NCBI GenBank assembly: GCA_016192825.1
Contig: JACPTK010000099.1
Span: 1 to 64,000, forward strand
Direction: 5' to 3'
DNA: 64,000 nt
From: Betaproteobacteria bacterium
Lineage (GTDB): Bacteria > Pseudomonadota > Gammaproteobacteria > Burkholderiales > SG8-41
The position numbers and the translations under genes were made by a program. Under the pieces are notes generated by a model, which was not told the origin of the DNA, ran no database searches, and was given only the letters and a program-made list of their open reading frames with translations. Below, piece after piece: positions 52,942 to 64,000 of this stretch. Position 1 is the first letter of the stretch. Each line of letters starts with the position of its first letter.

Positions 52942-53859
52942 TCAGCCGGGCAACCTCAGGAATTGCGACGGGTTTGCCGGTGCGCCGCGCTGCCGCACCT
53001 CGAAGTGCAGGTGCGGGCCGGTCGAACGCCCGGTCCTGCCGACTTCCGCGATCCTGGCGCCCCTCAACACGACATCCCCGACCTTCACCAGTCGCCGAGA
53101 AGCGTGCGCGTAGCGCGTAATCAGATCGTTGCCGTGGTCGATTTCGATCATATTACCATACTGGGGGTGCAAGTCCGAGTAGACGACGACGCCGCCCGCG
53201 GCCGCGCGGATCGTCGTGCCCTGCTCCGCCATCACGTCGATACCTTCGTGAAACGCCCGCTGCCCGGTGAACGGGTCGATGCGCCAGCCGTAGTTGGAGG
53301 AATACCATCCGCCGTCGACCGGCAGCATGGTCGGGATGAGCTTCTTTTTCGCGCTGTCGAGCGTGAAGAGGGACTCGAGTATGCCCAGCTTGTCGCCGCG
53401 GTCCTCCAGCTGGCGGGTCAGCGAATCGAGCTGGCGCGTGAAATCACCGAGCGAAAGGTCCTGCGACGGCACCGAGGAAACGGCGCCGCCGCGCGCCGGC
53501 AGCTCGCTGAACACCAGGTCCTGCGGCTTGAAGCCGGCGAGCTTGGCGAGCCGCTCGCCCAGCGTGTCGAGCCGCACCAGCTGGGCCTGCATCTGGCCGA
53601 GCTTGACCGCCATGGCGTTGAGGTTCTCGCGCAGGTAGGACTGGGTCTTCTCGTGCTGCTCCTGCTGGGCCGACAGCAGAAGCGTCTGCAGATAGGGGAT
53701 AGGGGTGTCGGCCGCGACCCGCAGCATCACGTAATTCATGGCGGCGGCAATTGCCACCACCGATACCATCATCCCCACGCCGAGCAACGCGACGTGCGGC
53801 AGGCCGAGGGTGATCGTCCTCGCCTTCGCCAGCCTCTCGGAAACCAGGATAATATTCAT
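52942..53859 (-). CDS. M23/LytM-domain membrane-anchored peptidase
   Basis: A 305-residue protein with one N-terminal membrane helix (LLGVGMMVSVVAIAAAM), a coiled-coil-like middle (residues about 75-170) and a LytM domain. Zinc-binding residues are visible in AFHEGIDVMAEQGT (H and D) and TGPHLHFEVRQRG (HxH), so the catalytic site looks complete. It should cut or regulate cutting of peptidoglycan cross-bridges. It is upstream of secA and divergent from the DciA gene. Confidence 0.92.
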   Translation of the reverse strand: MNIILVSERLAKARTITLGLPHVALLGVGMMVSVVAIAAAMNYVMLRVAADTPIPYLQTLLLSAQQEQHEKTQSYLRENLNAMAVKLGQMQAQLVRLDTLGERLAKLAGFKPQDLVFSELPARGGAVSSVPSQDLSLGDFTRQLDSLTRQLEDRGDKLGILESLFTLDSAKKKLIPTMLPVDGGWYSSNYGWRIDPFTGQRAFHEGIDVMAEQGTTIRAAAGGVVVYSDLHPQYGNMIEIDHGNDLITRYAHASRRLVKVGDVVLRGARIAEVGRTGRSTGPHLHFEVRQRGAPANPSQFLRLPG

Positions 53860-53882
53860 CGTCCTCCTCCCGACACCCCCCG

Positions 53883-54329
53883 GTGCCTGTCCAGAAGATC
53901 GGCGATGTCATCGCCACCTCGGGTCGCCTCGATGCGATTGCGCGCCAGGCGCAACGCCTGAGGGACCTGCAGCAACTGCTATTCGCGTCCATCCCCCCTG
54001 CGCTCGCAGCTGCGAGCCGGGTCGGAAACCTGAATTCAGGAACCCTTATCGTACTGGCTGATAATGCGGCGGTTGCGGCCAAACTGAGACAACTGGCACC
54101 GCGCTTGCTGTTGCACCTTCGTGACTCGCCATTCGAGGTTACTGGAATCCGCGTCGAAGTGCAAGTAAACCCGCACAAAATCAAGGCTGAGGACGAATTC
54201 ACGAAGCGTCCGTTACCCCCTGATGCGATTCAGGAATTCGCGAAGCTCTCGGATGCGCTGCCCCCCTCCGCGCTGCGCTCCGCGCTCGCGCGCCTGGTGG
54301 CGCGCCGGCGCGGGAAACGACCCGCGTGA
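53883..54329 (+). CDS. DciA/DUF721 family replication helicase loader
   Basis: A 148-residue protein of the DUF721 family, whose members (DciA) help load the DnaB helicase in bacteria without DnaC. The LIVLADNAAVAAKLRQLAPRLLLHLR block (about residue 55-80) is the conserved KH-like core. The GTG at 53883 is used. It sits 23 bases from the divergent LytM gene, the usual betaproteobacterial position beside lpxC and secA. Confidence 0.85.
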   Translation: MPVQKIGDVIATSGRLDAIARQAQRLRDLQQLLFASIPPALAAASRVGNLNSGTLIVLADNAAVAAKLRQLAPRLLLHLRDSPFEVTGIRVEVQVNPHKIKAEDEFTKRPLPPDAIQEFAKLSDALPPSALRSALARLVARRRGKRPA

Positions 54330-54351
54330 CTTCGGGCAATGGCCCCCCGGC

Positions 54352-54537
54352 CTAAATCACCAGCACCAGGCGCTCGAGCACGTAGAGGGCGAGAAACACC
54401 AGGAGGAAGACGAAAGCGAACTGGAAGACCCGCCAGGCAAACACGAGGTAACGCCGGTTGCGCGTGAACAGATACAGCGCGATCGCGCCGACGATGGTGA
54501 TGAGGACCAGGAGGCCGATCAGCCTGAGAACCACCAT
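54352..54537 (-). CDS. Small two-helix inner-membrane protein
   Basis: Sixty-one residues with two hydrophobic helices (LIGLLVLITIVGAIALYLF and FQFAFVFLLVFLALYVL) joined by a basic loop TRNRRYLVFAWR. No function is known. It is encoded between DciA (convergent) and lpxC, separated from the latter by a hairpin-framed element. Confidence 0.65.
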   Translation of the reverse strand: MVVLRLIGLLVLITIVGAIALYLFTRNRRYLVFAWRVFQFAFVFLLVFLALYVLERLVLVI

Positions 54538-54543
54538 GCGACT

Positions 54544-54741
54544 AGGAATTTGCCAGGCTTGGCCCCGGCAAATTCCTCAAGAAGTGCCACTCGAACAACA
54601 GGGGTAGAGACATCTCGCTTCCCCCGTCCCACGCTTCGTTCAAGAATTCACGGGCCCGTCCCGTCGCACACAGAAACTCAGCGGTGTCGTCGGGGAAATT
54701 CGCTAAGGATTCCGGCGCGCGCATGCGCGTCGAAATCCTCA
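54544..54741. repeat. Hairpin-framed ~200-bp spacer element, copy 4
   Basis: Hairpin AGGAATTTGCC / GGCAAATTCCT (54544-54577) near the start of the small membrane protein gene. Hairpin AGGATTCCGGCGCGC / GCGCGTCGAAATCCT (54706-54739) begins at the lpxC stop codon TGA (54739-54741 on the minus strand). A 60-codon frame spans the interior on the minus strand. Confidence 0.6.
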
Positions 54742-55650
54742 GGCCGGCTGCGGTTGCCAGGTGAGGAAGGCCGGGGCGTCCTCGGCGCGATCGAAGCTCA
54801 CCAGCTCCCAGGACGGCTGGTCCTCCACCAGTTGCCGCAAGAGCCGGTTGTTGAGCGCGTGACCGGTCTTGTGGGCGGAGTACGCGCCGATCAGGGGACG
54901 CCCCAGAAGATAGAGATCGCCGATCGCGTCGAGCACCTTGTGCTTGACGAATTCGTCCTCATAGCGGAGGCCGTCGGTATTGAGCACGCGGTACTCGTCC
55001 ATGACGACCGCGTTGTCGAGGCTGCCGCCGAGCGCGAGACCCTGCGCCCGCATGGTTTCCACGTCCTGCATGAAGCCGAAAGTGCGCGCGCGGCTCACTT
55101 CCTTGATGTAGGAGGTGGTGGAGAAATCGACGGTGACCGACTGGCGCGCCTTGTCGAACACCGGGTGGTCGAAGTCGATGCTCATGGTGAGCTTGTAGCC
55201 GTTGTGCGGCTCGAAGCGCGCCCACTTGTCGCCGTCCCTGGCCTCCACCGGCTTGAGGATGCGGATGAATCGCTTCGGCGCGCCCTGCTCCTCGATCCCC
55301 GCTGACTGCAGCAGGAACACGAACGGGCCGGCGCTGCCATCCATGATCGGGACTTCCGGGGCGGTGAGGTCGACATAGGCGTTGTCGATGCCCAGCCCGG
55401 CCAGCGCCGACATCAGGTGCTCGACGGTGGACACCTTGACGCCCTGCTTCTCGAGGCAGGAGGAGAGCCGCGTGTCGCCCACCGCGTAGGGGTCGCCCTT
55501 GATCTCAACGAGCGGGCTGAGGTCGGTGCGCCGGAACACGATGCCGGCATTGACCGGCGCCGGGCGCAACGTCAGGTAAATCTTGGTGCCGGTGTGCAGC
55601 CCGACGCCGGTGGCGCGGATCATGTGCTTCAGCGTGCGCTGCCTGATCAA
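54739..55650 (-). CDS. lpxC: UDP-3-O-acyl-N-acetylglucosamine deacetylase
   Basis: A 303-residue zinc deacetylase, the committed step of lipid A synthesis. [18 protein letters not shown] is at the start, and zinc ligands are in [11 protein letters not shown] and [19 protein letters not shown] (HKxxD). The sequence then continues with [14 protein letters not shown]. The gene follows ftsZ as in most proteobacteria. Confidence 0.97.
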   Translation of the reverse strand: MIRQRTLKHMIRATGVGLHTGTKIYLTLRPAPVNAGIVFRRTDLSPLVEIKGDPYAVGDTRLSSCLEKQGVKVSTVEHLMSALAGLGIDNAYVDLTAPEVPIMDGSAGPFVFLLQSAGIEEQGAPKRFIRILKPVEARDGDKWARFEPHNGYKLTMSIDFDHPVFDKARQSVTVDFSTTSYIKEVSRARTFGFMQDVETMRAQGLALGGSLDNAVVMDEYRVLNTDGLRYEDEFVKHKVLDAIGDLYLLGRPLIGAYSAHKTGHALNNRLLRQLVEDQPSWELVSFDRAEDAPAFLTWQPQPA

Positions 55651-55687
55651 GCAAAACTCCCTGAATTTTCAGGTTCTTAACGAAGCA

Positions 55688-55717
55688 ATTCTAGCACGCG
55701 CCGATGCCGGCGCGCAA
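55688..55717 (-). promoter_or_regulatory. Candidate sigma-70 promoter of lpxC
   Basis: On the minus strand TTGCGC (55717-55712) and TAGAAT (55693-55688) are 18 bases apart, 38 bases upstream of the lpxC ATG at 55650. A GC-rich inverted repeat (GCGCCG/CGGCGC) fills the spacer. Confidence 0.4.
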
Positions 55718-55833
55718 AAAATTCGTAACAAAATGCACTCCCGTAGTTCCGTACACAAGCCGACGGAGCAGCACCCTGGCCTTGCACCACCGACAGCGCA
55801 GGGACTGTTTACCGCCCGCTCGGTACCGACGCC

Positions 55834-56994
<1,161 letters not shown>

Positions 56995-57029
56995 GCTTGC
57001 CTCCTATCATTGAGTCAACGATTGCCAAA

Positions 57030-58268
57030 TCAGAAATTGCCGGTAAACCACGACTTCATCCGTTCCAGCACCTGCTGGAACGAGCTCACGTTCATGCGCG
57101 CGAGCTCGCGGCTGCGGTGCTGCTGCGCGCCCGCCAGCAGCAGGCCCACTGCCGTCGAGTAGCGGGGGTGGCGCACGGTTTCCGCCAGCGCGCCGCTGTA
57201 GTTCGGGTAGCCGACCCGCACCGGCATGTGGAAGACCTCCTCGCCCAGTTCCACCATGCCCTGCATCACGCTGGAGCCGCCGGTGATCACGACGCCCGAG
57301 GACAGCAATTCCTCGTAGCCGCTGCGCCGCAGCTCGGTCTGCACCAGCGAGTACAGCTCCTCCATGCGCGGCTCGATCACCTCCGCCAGCGTCTTGCGCG
57401 ACAGCTGCCGCGGGTCGCGGTCGCCGAGCCCCGGCACCTCCACCGTGTCCTGCGGGTCGGCGAGCTGCGCCAGCGAGCAGCCGAAGCGCTCCTTGATCTC
57501 CTCCGCGTCCTTGGTCGGGGTCCGCAATGCCATCGCGATGTCGTTGGTGATCTGGTCGCCCGCGATCGGGATCACCGCGGTATGGCGGATCGCCCCGTGC
57601 GTGAACACCACGAGGTCGGTGGTGCCGCCGCCGATGTCCACCAGCGCCACGCCGAGGTCCTTCTCGTCGTCGGAAACGACCGCCATGGCGGAGGCGAGCG
57701 GCTGGAGGATGAGGTCGCGCACTTCCAGCCCGCAACGGCGCACGCACTTGACGATGTTCTGCGCGCTGGAGACCGCTCCCGTCACGATGTGCACCTTGAC
57801 CTCCAGCCGCACGCCGCTCATGCCGAGGGGCTCGCGCACGTCCTCCTGCCCGTCGATGATGAACTCCTGGTTGAGCACGTGCAGGATCTGCTGATCGTTG
57901 GGGATCTGCACCGCGCGCGCGGTGTCGACGACGCGCTCGATATCGGACTGCGCGACTTCCTTGTCCTTCACCGGGACCATGCCCTGCGAATTGAAGCTGC
58001 GGATATGGCTGCCCGCGATCCCGGTGTAGACCTCGCGGATCTTGCAGTCGGCCATCAGCTCCGCCTCCTCCAGCGCGCGCTGGATAGCGCTCACCGTGGT
58101 CTCGATGTTGACCACCACGCCCTTCTTGAGGCCCCGCGACGCGTGGTTGCCCATGCCGATGATCTCGAAGCCGCCGTCCGGCCCGATCTCCGCGACGATC
58201 GCGGTGATTTTGGAGGTGCCGATGTCGAGGCCCACGATCAGCTTCTTGTTGTCCCTTGCCTTGCTCAT
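57030..58268 (-). CDS. ftsA: Cell division protein FtsA
   Basis: A 412-residue actin-like ATPase that tethers FtsZ to the membrane. VGLDIGTSKITAIVAEIG is the phosphate-1 motif, ALVDIGGGTTDLVVF is phosphate-2, and VVITGGSSVMQGM is the adenosine motif. The C-terminal amphipathic helix (QVLERMKSWFTGNF) binds the membrane. The ATG at 58268 (MSKARDNKKLI) is used. Confidence 0.98.
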   Translation of the reverse strand: MSKARDNKKLIVGLDIGTSKITAIVAEIGPDGGFEIIGMGNHASRGLKKGVVVNIETTVSAIQRALEEAELMADCKIREVYTGIAGSHIRSFNSQGMVPVKDKEVAQSDIERVVDTARAVQIPNDQQILHVLNQEFIIDGQEDVREPLGMSGVRLEVKVHIVTGAVSSAQNIVKCVRRCGLEVRDLILQPLASAMAVVSDDEKDLGVALVDIGGGTTDLVVFTHGAIRHTAVIPIAGDQITNDIAMALRTPTKDAEEIKERFGCSLAQLADPQDTVEVPGLGDRDPRQLSRKTLAEVIEPRMEELYSLVQTELRRSGYEELLSSGVVITGGSSVMQGMVELGEEVFHMPVRVGYPNYSGALAETVRHPRYSTAVGLLLAGAQQHRSRELARMNVSSFQQVLERMKSWFTGNF

Positions 58269-58285
58269 GCGTCCGTTCCTGCACC

Positions 58286-59020
58286 CTATCCCGCGCCCCG
58301 CCCGCGCTTCGCCGTTTCGCGGCGCAGCTCGGGTATGCGCACCGCGAAGCCGTTGGCGTAGCGCAGGTCCACGTAATCGATCCGGCGCCCGAGGCGACCG
58401 AGCGTGCGGCCGTGCACCGTCACGAAGCGGGCGAGCCGCGCCTCGACGTTCTCGCGCCCGAGCGCGAGCGTCGTGCCGCTGGCGAGCCTCACCTGCCAGG
58501 CGCGCCGCGGCGTGACCTGTACCTGCACCGGTGTCTCGCCGAGCGTCTCCAGGCTGCGGCGGAAATAGCGGTACTGGATGGCGATCTCGCGCGCGGCGCC
58601 TTCGGGCCCGATGAACACCGGCAACTCGCCGTCGTACGCCGCCTGGAACACTTCGCCGTGCGTGTTGACGAGCGCGGAGGCGGCCCAGCGCGCGAGTGCG
58701 ACGTGCTCCTCCAGCGCAACGTCCAGCCGGGCAGGCCAGTGGCGGCGCACGTTCGCGCCGCGCACCCACGGCAGCCGCTCGAACGCGGCGCGCGTGGCGG
58801 CGAGGTCGAGCGCGAAGAAGCTGCCCCTGAGCTCGCGCCGCACCACGTCCTCGACCTGGCCGCGGGTGACGTGCCGCAACTCGCCGGCGATCCGCACCTC
58901 GCGCAGGGCGAACGCGGGAAGCCGCGCGACCTGCGTCGCGGCGATGGCCAGCACCGCGAGTGCCGCGGCGGCGTAGAGCGCGTCGGCCACCGCGTTCATG
59001 TGCGCCGGCTTATTCCACAT
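58286..59020 (-). CDS. ftsQ: Cell division protein FtsQ
   Basis: A 244-residue bitopic divisome protein with one helix (ALYAAAALAVLAIAATQVA) and a periplasmic POTRA domain that opens LPAFALREVRIAGELRHVTRGQVEDVV. The FtsQ/DivIB domain follows. It lies 17 bases upstream of ftsA and 23 bases after ddl. Confidence 0.94.
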   Translation of the reverse strand: MWNKPAHMNAVADALYAAAALAVLAIAATQVARLPAFALREVRIAGELRHVTRGQVEDVVRRELRGSFFALDLAATRAAFERLPWVRGANVRRHWPARLDVALEEHVALARWAASALVNTHGEVFQAAYDGELPVFIGPEGAAREIAIQYRYFRRSLETLGETPVQVQVTPRRAWQVRLASGTTLALGRENVEARLARFVTVHGRTLGRLGRRIDYVDLRYANGFAVRIPELRRETAKRGRGAG

Positions 59021-59043
59021 GGTTCCGCCGTTCCGGGTTCAAT

Positions 59044-59949
<906 letters not shown>

Positions 59950-59955
<6 letters not shown>

Positions 59956-59980
59956 TCACCTCTCTCCGACCACTCATCAC
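59950..59980. repeat. Stop-anchored repeat in the murB-ddl spacer
   Basis: On the minus strand the murB stop codon TGA is followed by TGAGTGG and, a few bases on, TGAGTGG again. There is no second arm. Confidence 0.6.
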
Positions 59981-60897
59981 GCTTCACCCACGATGCGCAC
60001 TTCGCGTTCCAACTCGATGCCGAATTTCTCCTTCACTGCCCGCTCCGCCAGCGCGATCAGGGCCTCGATATCGGCGGCCCGCGCGCGCCCCAGGTTGACG
60101 ATGAAATTCGCGTGCTTCTCCGAAATCCGGGCGCCCCCGATCACGCGCCCCTTCAGCCCGCAGCCCTCGATCAGCCGCGCCGCGAAATCGCCGGGCGGAT
60201 TGCGGAACACCGAGCCGGCGTTGGGCTCGCCGAGCGGCTGCGTCGCGATGCGCCGCTTGAGCAACTCGGTGATCTTCCTGCGGGATTCGGCGCCGGGCCC
60301 GCGCCGCAGGCGGAACGTCGCAGACGCAAACCACTCTTCCGAGGGATGGTTTCTTTCCGCCTTCCGCCTTCCACCTTCCGCCTGCAAGCGGACATGTCGA
60401 TAGTCGATTTCGTAGTCGTTCCGCGTGCGCTCGCGCAACACGCCGGTGCGGTCGACGGTGGTCACGCGCGCGACGATGTCCCAGGTCTCGCCGCCGTAGC
60501 AGCCGGCGTTCATCGCGAGCGCCCCGCCCACCGTGCCCGGGATGCCGGCGAGGAATTCTGCGCCGGCGAGGTCATGCAACGCCGCAAATCGCGCCACCTT
60601 CGGGCTGGCCACGCCGGCTTCGGCACAAAGCTCCCCGCCGCTCGCGCTCGCGCGGCCGAGCCGGACTTCGCGCAGCGCCCAATGCGTGAATATCACCGTA
60701 CCGAGCAAGCCACCGTCTCGCACCAGCAGGTTGCTGCCGAGGCCCGTCACGTGCACCGGTTCGTCCCTAGGCAGCGCGCGCAGAAACACGACGAGATCGT
60801 CGAGATCGGCGGGAAAGAAGGCGCGCTCGGCAGCGCCGCCCGCGCGCCAGCTCGTGTGGCGCGCCATCGGCTCGTTCAGTCTCAAATCGCCCCGCAT
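59977..60897 (-). CDS. murB: UDP-N-acetylenolpyruvoylglucosamine reductase with an in-frame repeat insertion
   Basis: About 306 residues of the FAD enzyme that reduces UDP-GlcNAc-enolpyruvate to UDP-MurNAc. [34 protein letters not shown] and [20 protein letters not shown] are all present. Between YRHVRL and [11 protein letters not shown] lie about 13 extra residues ([14 protein letters not shown]) encoded by four TTCCGCC-type heptads at 60355-60382. This insertion is not expected in MurB, but the reading frame stays open. The ATG at 60897 has GGAAAGG before it; an upstream ATG would add 40 residues partly made of repeat. Confidence 0.93.
   Translation of the reverse strand: MRGDLRLNEPMARHTSWRAGGAAERAFFPADLDDLVVFLRALPRDEPVHVTGLGSNLLVRDGGLLGTVIFTHWALREVRLGRASASGGELCAEAGVASPKVARFAALHDLAGAEFLAGIPGTVGGALAMNAGCYGGETWDIVARVTTVDRTGVLRERTRNDYEIDYRHVRLQAEGGRRKAERNHPSEEWFASATFRLRRGPGAESRRKITELLKRRIATQPLGEPNAGSVFRNPPGDFAARLIEGCGLKGRVIGGARISEKHANFIVNLGRARAADIEALIALAERAVKEKFGIELEREVRIVGEA
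60355..60382. repeat. Four heptads inside murB
   Basis: TTCCGCC, TTCCGCC, TTCCACC, TTCCGCC on the plus strand, the same unit as in the spacers at 23281-23308 and 47730-47757. It is translated as part of MurB. Confidence 0.85.
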
Positions 60898-60945
60898 CGC
60901 CTTTCCATGCACCTTTTCGGACTCAATCGCCTCCGCTATCGCCCG

Positions 60946-61131
60946 CAAGAGACGAGGGCGGAGGGCGGAGGGATGACCCGTGAACGTCTGTCTTTCGCTT
61001 GCGGCGCTGGTCTTCATGCCTCATCCCTGGTCTCCGACCGCGGCCCGACTCGCGGTATCGAGTCGGGCGTTCGCCGGCTCGAAGGTGCGCAGGCACCTTC
61101 ATCGAATTCCCGGCTCACCCCTCATCCTTCA

Positions 61132-61134
<3 letters not shown>
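60946..61134. repeat. Repeat-and-hairpin spacer between murC and murB
   Basis: GAGGGCG, GAGGGCG, GAGGGAT (60954-60974) pairs with CCCTCATCCTTCATCA (61121-61136) at the murC stop codon. Between them lie two perfect hairpins: CCCGACTCG / CGAGTCGGG (61044-61067) and GAAGGTGC / GCACCTTC (61081-61100). Confidence 0.7.
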
Positions 61135-62553
<1,419 letters not shown>

Positions 62554-62558
62554 GTTTC

Positions 62559-62587
62559 GTCGTCACTCGTCACTTGTCACTCATCAC
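62559..62587. repeat. TGAGTGA-type heptads filling the murG-murC spacer
   Basis: On the minus strand the murG stop codon opens TGATGAG, TGACAAG, TGACGAG, TGACGAC, then the murC start follows after 8 bases. Single-armed. Confidence 0.8.
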
Positions 62588-63645
62588 TGTTGTGCGGCCA
62601 GCTCCATGCACACCTGCGCCACCGAACGCGTTGCCTCGGGCTTGCCGGCGGCGCGCGCCGCCTGCGCCATGGCGAGCAGCCGCTCGCGCGTGAACTCAGC
62701 GAGCACCTCGGCCAGCCGCTGCGGCGTCAGCTCGCGCTGCGGCAATAGCAGCGCGGCGCCGCGGTCGGCGAGGAAGCGGGCGTTGATCGTCTGGTGGTCG
62801 TCCACCGAATGGGGGTACGGCACCAGCACCGAGGCGATGCCGGCGGCGGCGATCTCCGCGACAGTCGTAGCGCCGGCGCGGCAGACGATCACGTCCGTTT
62901 CGGCGTAGCGGGCAGCCATGTCGTCGATGAAGGCGACGACCTCGGCTTCGACGCCGCGCGCCTGATAGCGGCCCTGCACCGCGTCCCGGTGCGCCGCCCC
63001 CGCCTGGTGCCTGACGCGCGGGCGCGCCTCCGGGGCCATCAGCGCGAGCGCCTCGGGCACCACGGTGTTGAGTGCCTGCGCTCCCTGGCTGCCGCCCGCC
63101 ACCAGCAGCCGCAGGCGTCCGGCGCGCACCGCATAGCGGTTTTCCGGCGGCGCCATGGCGGCGATTTCCTCGCGCACCGGGTTGCCGGTCCAGATCACGG
63201 CGGTCGCCTCGCCGAAGGCGCCGGGGAAGGTGGTAAGCACCCGGTCGGCGAGCCTCGCCAGCACCCGGTTCGCGAGCCCCGCGACCGAGTTCTGCTCGTG
63301 GATCGCCAGCGGCCGGTTGAAAAAGGAAGCCATCATGCCGCCGGGAAACGAAACGTAGCCGCCCATGCCGAGCACGATGTCGGGGCGGTGCGCAAAGATC
63401 GCCCGCGCGGTCTGCCAGAATGCGATGAGCAGGTTGAGCGGCAACAGCGCCCCGGCGACCAGGCCCCGGCCGCGCACGCCGGAGAAACGGATCCACGCCA
63501 TGGTGTAGCCGCGCGGCGGTATCAGCCGCTCTTCCATGCCGCCCCGCACGCCGACCCATACGATGCTCCACCCCTGCGCGCGCAGATGGTCCGCCACCGC
63601 CAGGGCGGGGAATATGTGACCGCCCGTGCCGCCCGCCATGATCAT
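62584..63645 (-). CDS. murG: UDP-GlcNAc:undecaprenyl-PP-MurNAc-pentapeptide GlcNAc transferase
   Basis: A 353-residue GT28 glycosyltransferase that makes lipid II. MIMAGGTGGHIFPALAVAD is the first G-loop, LGMGGYVSFPGGMM the second, and HEQNSVAGLANRVLA and RAGATTVAEIAAAGIASVLVPYP the donor site. The ATG at 63645 is directly preceded by a heptad array. Confidence 0.97.
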   Translation of the reverse strand: MIMAGGTGGHIFPALAVADHLRAQGWSIVWVGVRGGMEERLIPPRGYTMAWIRFSGVRGRGLVAGALLPLNLLIAFWQTARAIFAHRPDIVLGMGGYVSFPGGMMASFFNRPLAIHEQNSVAGLANRVLARLADRVLTTFPGAFGEATAVIWTGNPVREEIAAMAPPENRYAVRAGRLRLLVAGGSQGAQALNTVVPEALALMAPEARPRVRHQAGAAHRDAVQGRYQARGVEAEVVAFIDDMAARYAETDVIVCRAGATTVAEIAAAGIASVLVPYPHSVDDHQTINARFLADRGAALLLPQRELTPQRLAEVLAEFTRERLLAMAQAARAAGKPEATRSVAQVCMELAAQQ

Positions 63646-63649
63646 GATG

Positions 63650-63736
63650 GTGCGTGACGAGCGACGCGTGACGGGTGACGGGTTGCCCTGAACCCCGTAT
63701 TTCTCCGCGCTCCTCACGCCTCTCTCCTCGCCCGTC
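63650..63736. repeat. Heptad hairpin between ftsW and murG
   Basis: GCGTGACG, AGCGACG, CGTGACG, GGTGACG (63652-63680) pairs loosely with CCGCGCTCCTCACGCC and TCTCTCCTCGCCCGTCA (63705-63737). The second array follows the ftsW stop codon, and the first abuts the murG start. Confidence 0.75.
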
Positions 63737-64000
63737 ATACCGAGAAGCCCCGCATCATCTGCCGGTTCTCCCAGTCCACGCGCAGCAGGATCGCGAGCGC
63801 GCAGCAGGCAGTCGCCAGCGCGCTGCCGCCGAAGGAGACGAGCGGCAGCGTGAGTCCCTTGGTGGGCAGCATCCCGGTGTTGACGCCGATGTTGATGATC
63901 GCCTGCACGCCGATCCATAGGCCGATGCCCTGCGCCACCAGGGCGGCGAAGTAGCGCTCGAGCAGCGCCGCGCGGCGGCCGATCATGAACGCCCGCGCCA
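63735..64000 (-). CDS. ftsW: Lipid II polymerase/divisome protein FtsW (C-terminal part)
   Basis: The last 87 or so residues of a SEDS-family protein. [45 protein letters not shown] and [27 protein letters not shown] are the family C-terminal block. The gene continues beyond the right edge of the window. Confidence 0.95.
   Translation of the reverse strand, partial: ARAFMIGRRAALLERYFAALVAQGIGLWIGVQAIINIGVNTGMLPTKGLTLPLVSFGGSALATACCALAILLRVDWENRQMMRGFSV

Noticed and set aside
62950-63060. Possible frameshift in murG around the segment RPRVRHQAGAAHRDAVQ
   Set aside because: The reading frame continues into well-conserved blocks and the segment fits ordinary MurG variation.

Overview
The window is a high-GC chromosomal segment of a betaproteobacterium, most likely Burkholderiales-like. 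The evidence is the gene order rpsP-rimM-trmD-rplS / ffh / YpjD-like / YfjD-like, the order pilC-pilD-coaE-zapD-yacG // Nudix-ThiE / DUF815 ATPase / argJ / secA / LytM peptidase / DciA / lpxC / ftsZ-ftsA-ftsQ-ddl-murB-murC-murG-ftsW, and the abundance of Bug/TctC periplasmic receptors. No rRNA, tRNA, CRISPR array or intact insertion sequence was recognised.

Layout. 1-12 kb is accessory: a DUF3095 protein, an LVIVD-repeat protein, an orphan TctC receptor with a HpcH/HpaI-type aldolase, a secreted lectin-like protein, a TfdA/TauD dioxygenase, a broken cyclic-nucleotide-binding gene, a LrgAB pair, a small lipoprotein, two adjacent unusual acyl-CoA dehydrogenases, and a DUF433 antitoxin with a truncated toxin. 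12-26 kb is a catabolic block on the minus strand: UxaA-type hydro-lyase in two pieces, a fumarate reductase/succinate dehydrogenase-type BCD set, two TctC receptors, a sulfatase, a two-subunit class I fumarase/tartrate dehydratase, a separate FrdA-type flavoprotein, an Ldh2/malate dehydrogenase and an isoaspartyl peptidase. A divergent GntR regulator sits at its head. Together they suggest uptake of an organic or sugar acid, dehydration, and entry through fumarate, malate and succinate. 25.8-30 kb holds a TPR protein and the ribosomal/tRNA operon. 30-33.5 kb holds a nitroreductase, a serine protease and an atypical Fic protein, inserted between rpsP and ffh. 33.7-41.7 kb is housekeeping. 41.7-46.7 kb is a second accessory insertion (fused TRAP permease, TAXI receptor, SDR, VOC remnant) that splits yacG from the Nudix-ThiE gene. 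46.7-64 kb is the secretion, lipid A and division/cell-wall (dcw) block, cut off inside ftsW.

The most striking non-coding signal is that most intergenic spacers are built of short degenerate tandem repeats with a 7-base (sometimes 8-base) period. The repeats usually start at the stop codon of the upstream gene and are often matched by a reverse-complementary array before the next start codon. The heptad differs from spacer to spacer while the architecture is constant, and one array lies in frame inside murB. A second class of about 200-bp spacers (four copies) is framed by two strong hairpins, one starting at a stop codon. The Fic gene has two identical 24-bp palindromes that contain TATAAT, a textbook autoregulation layout.
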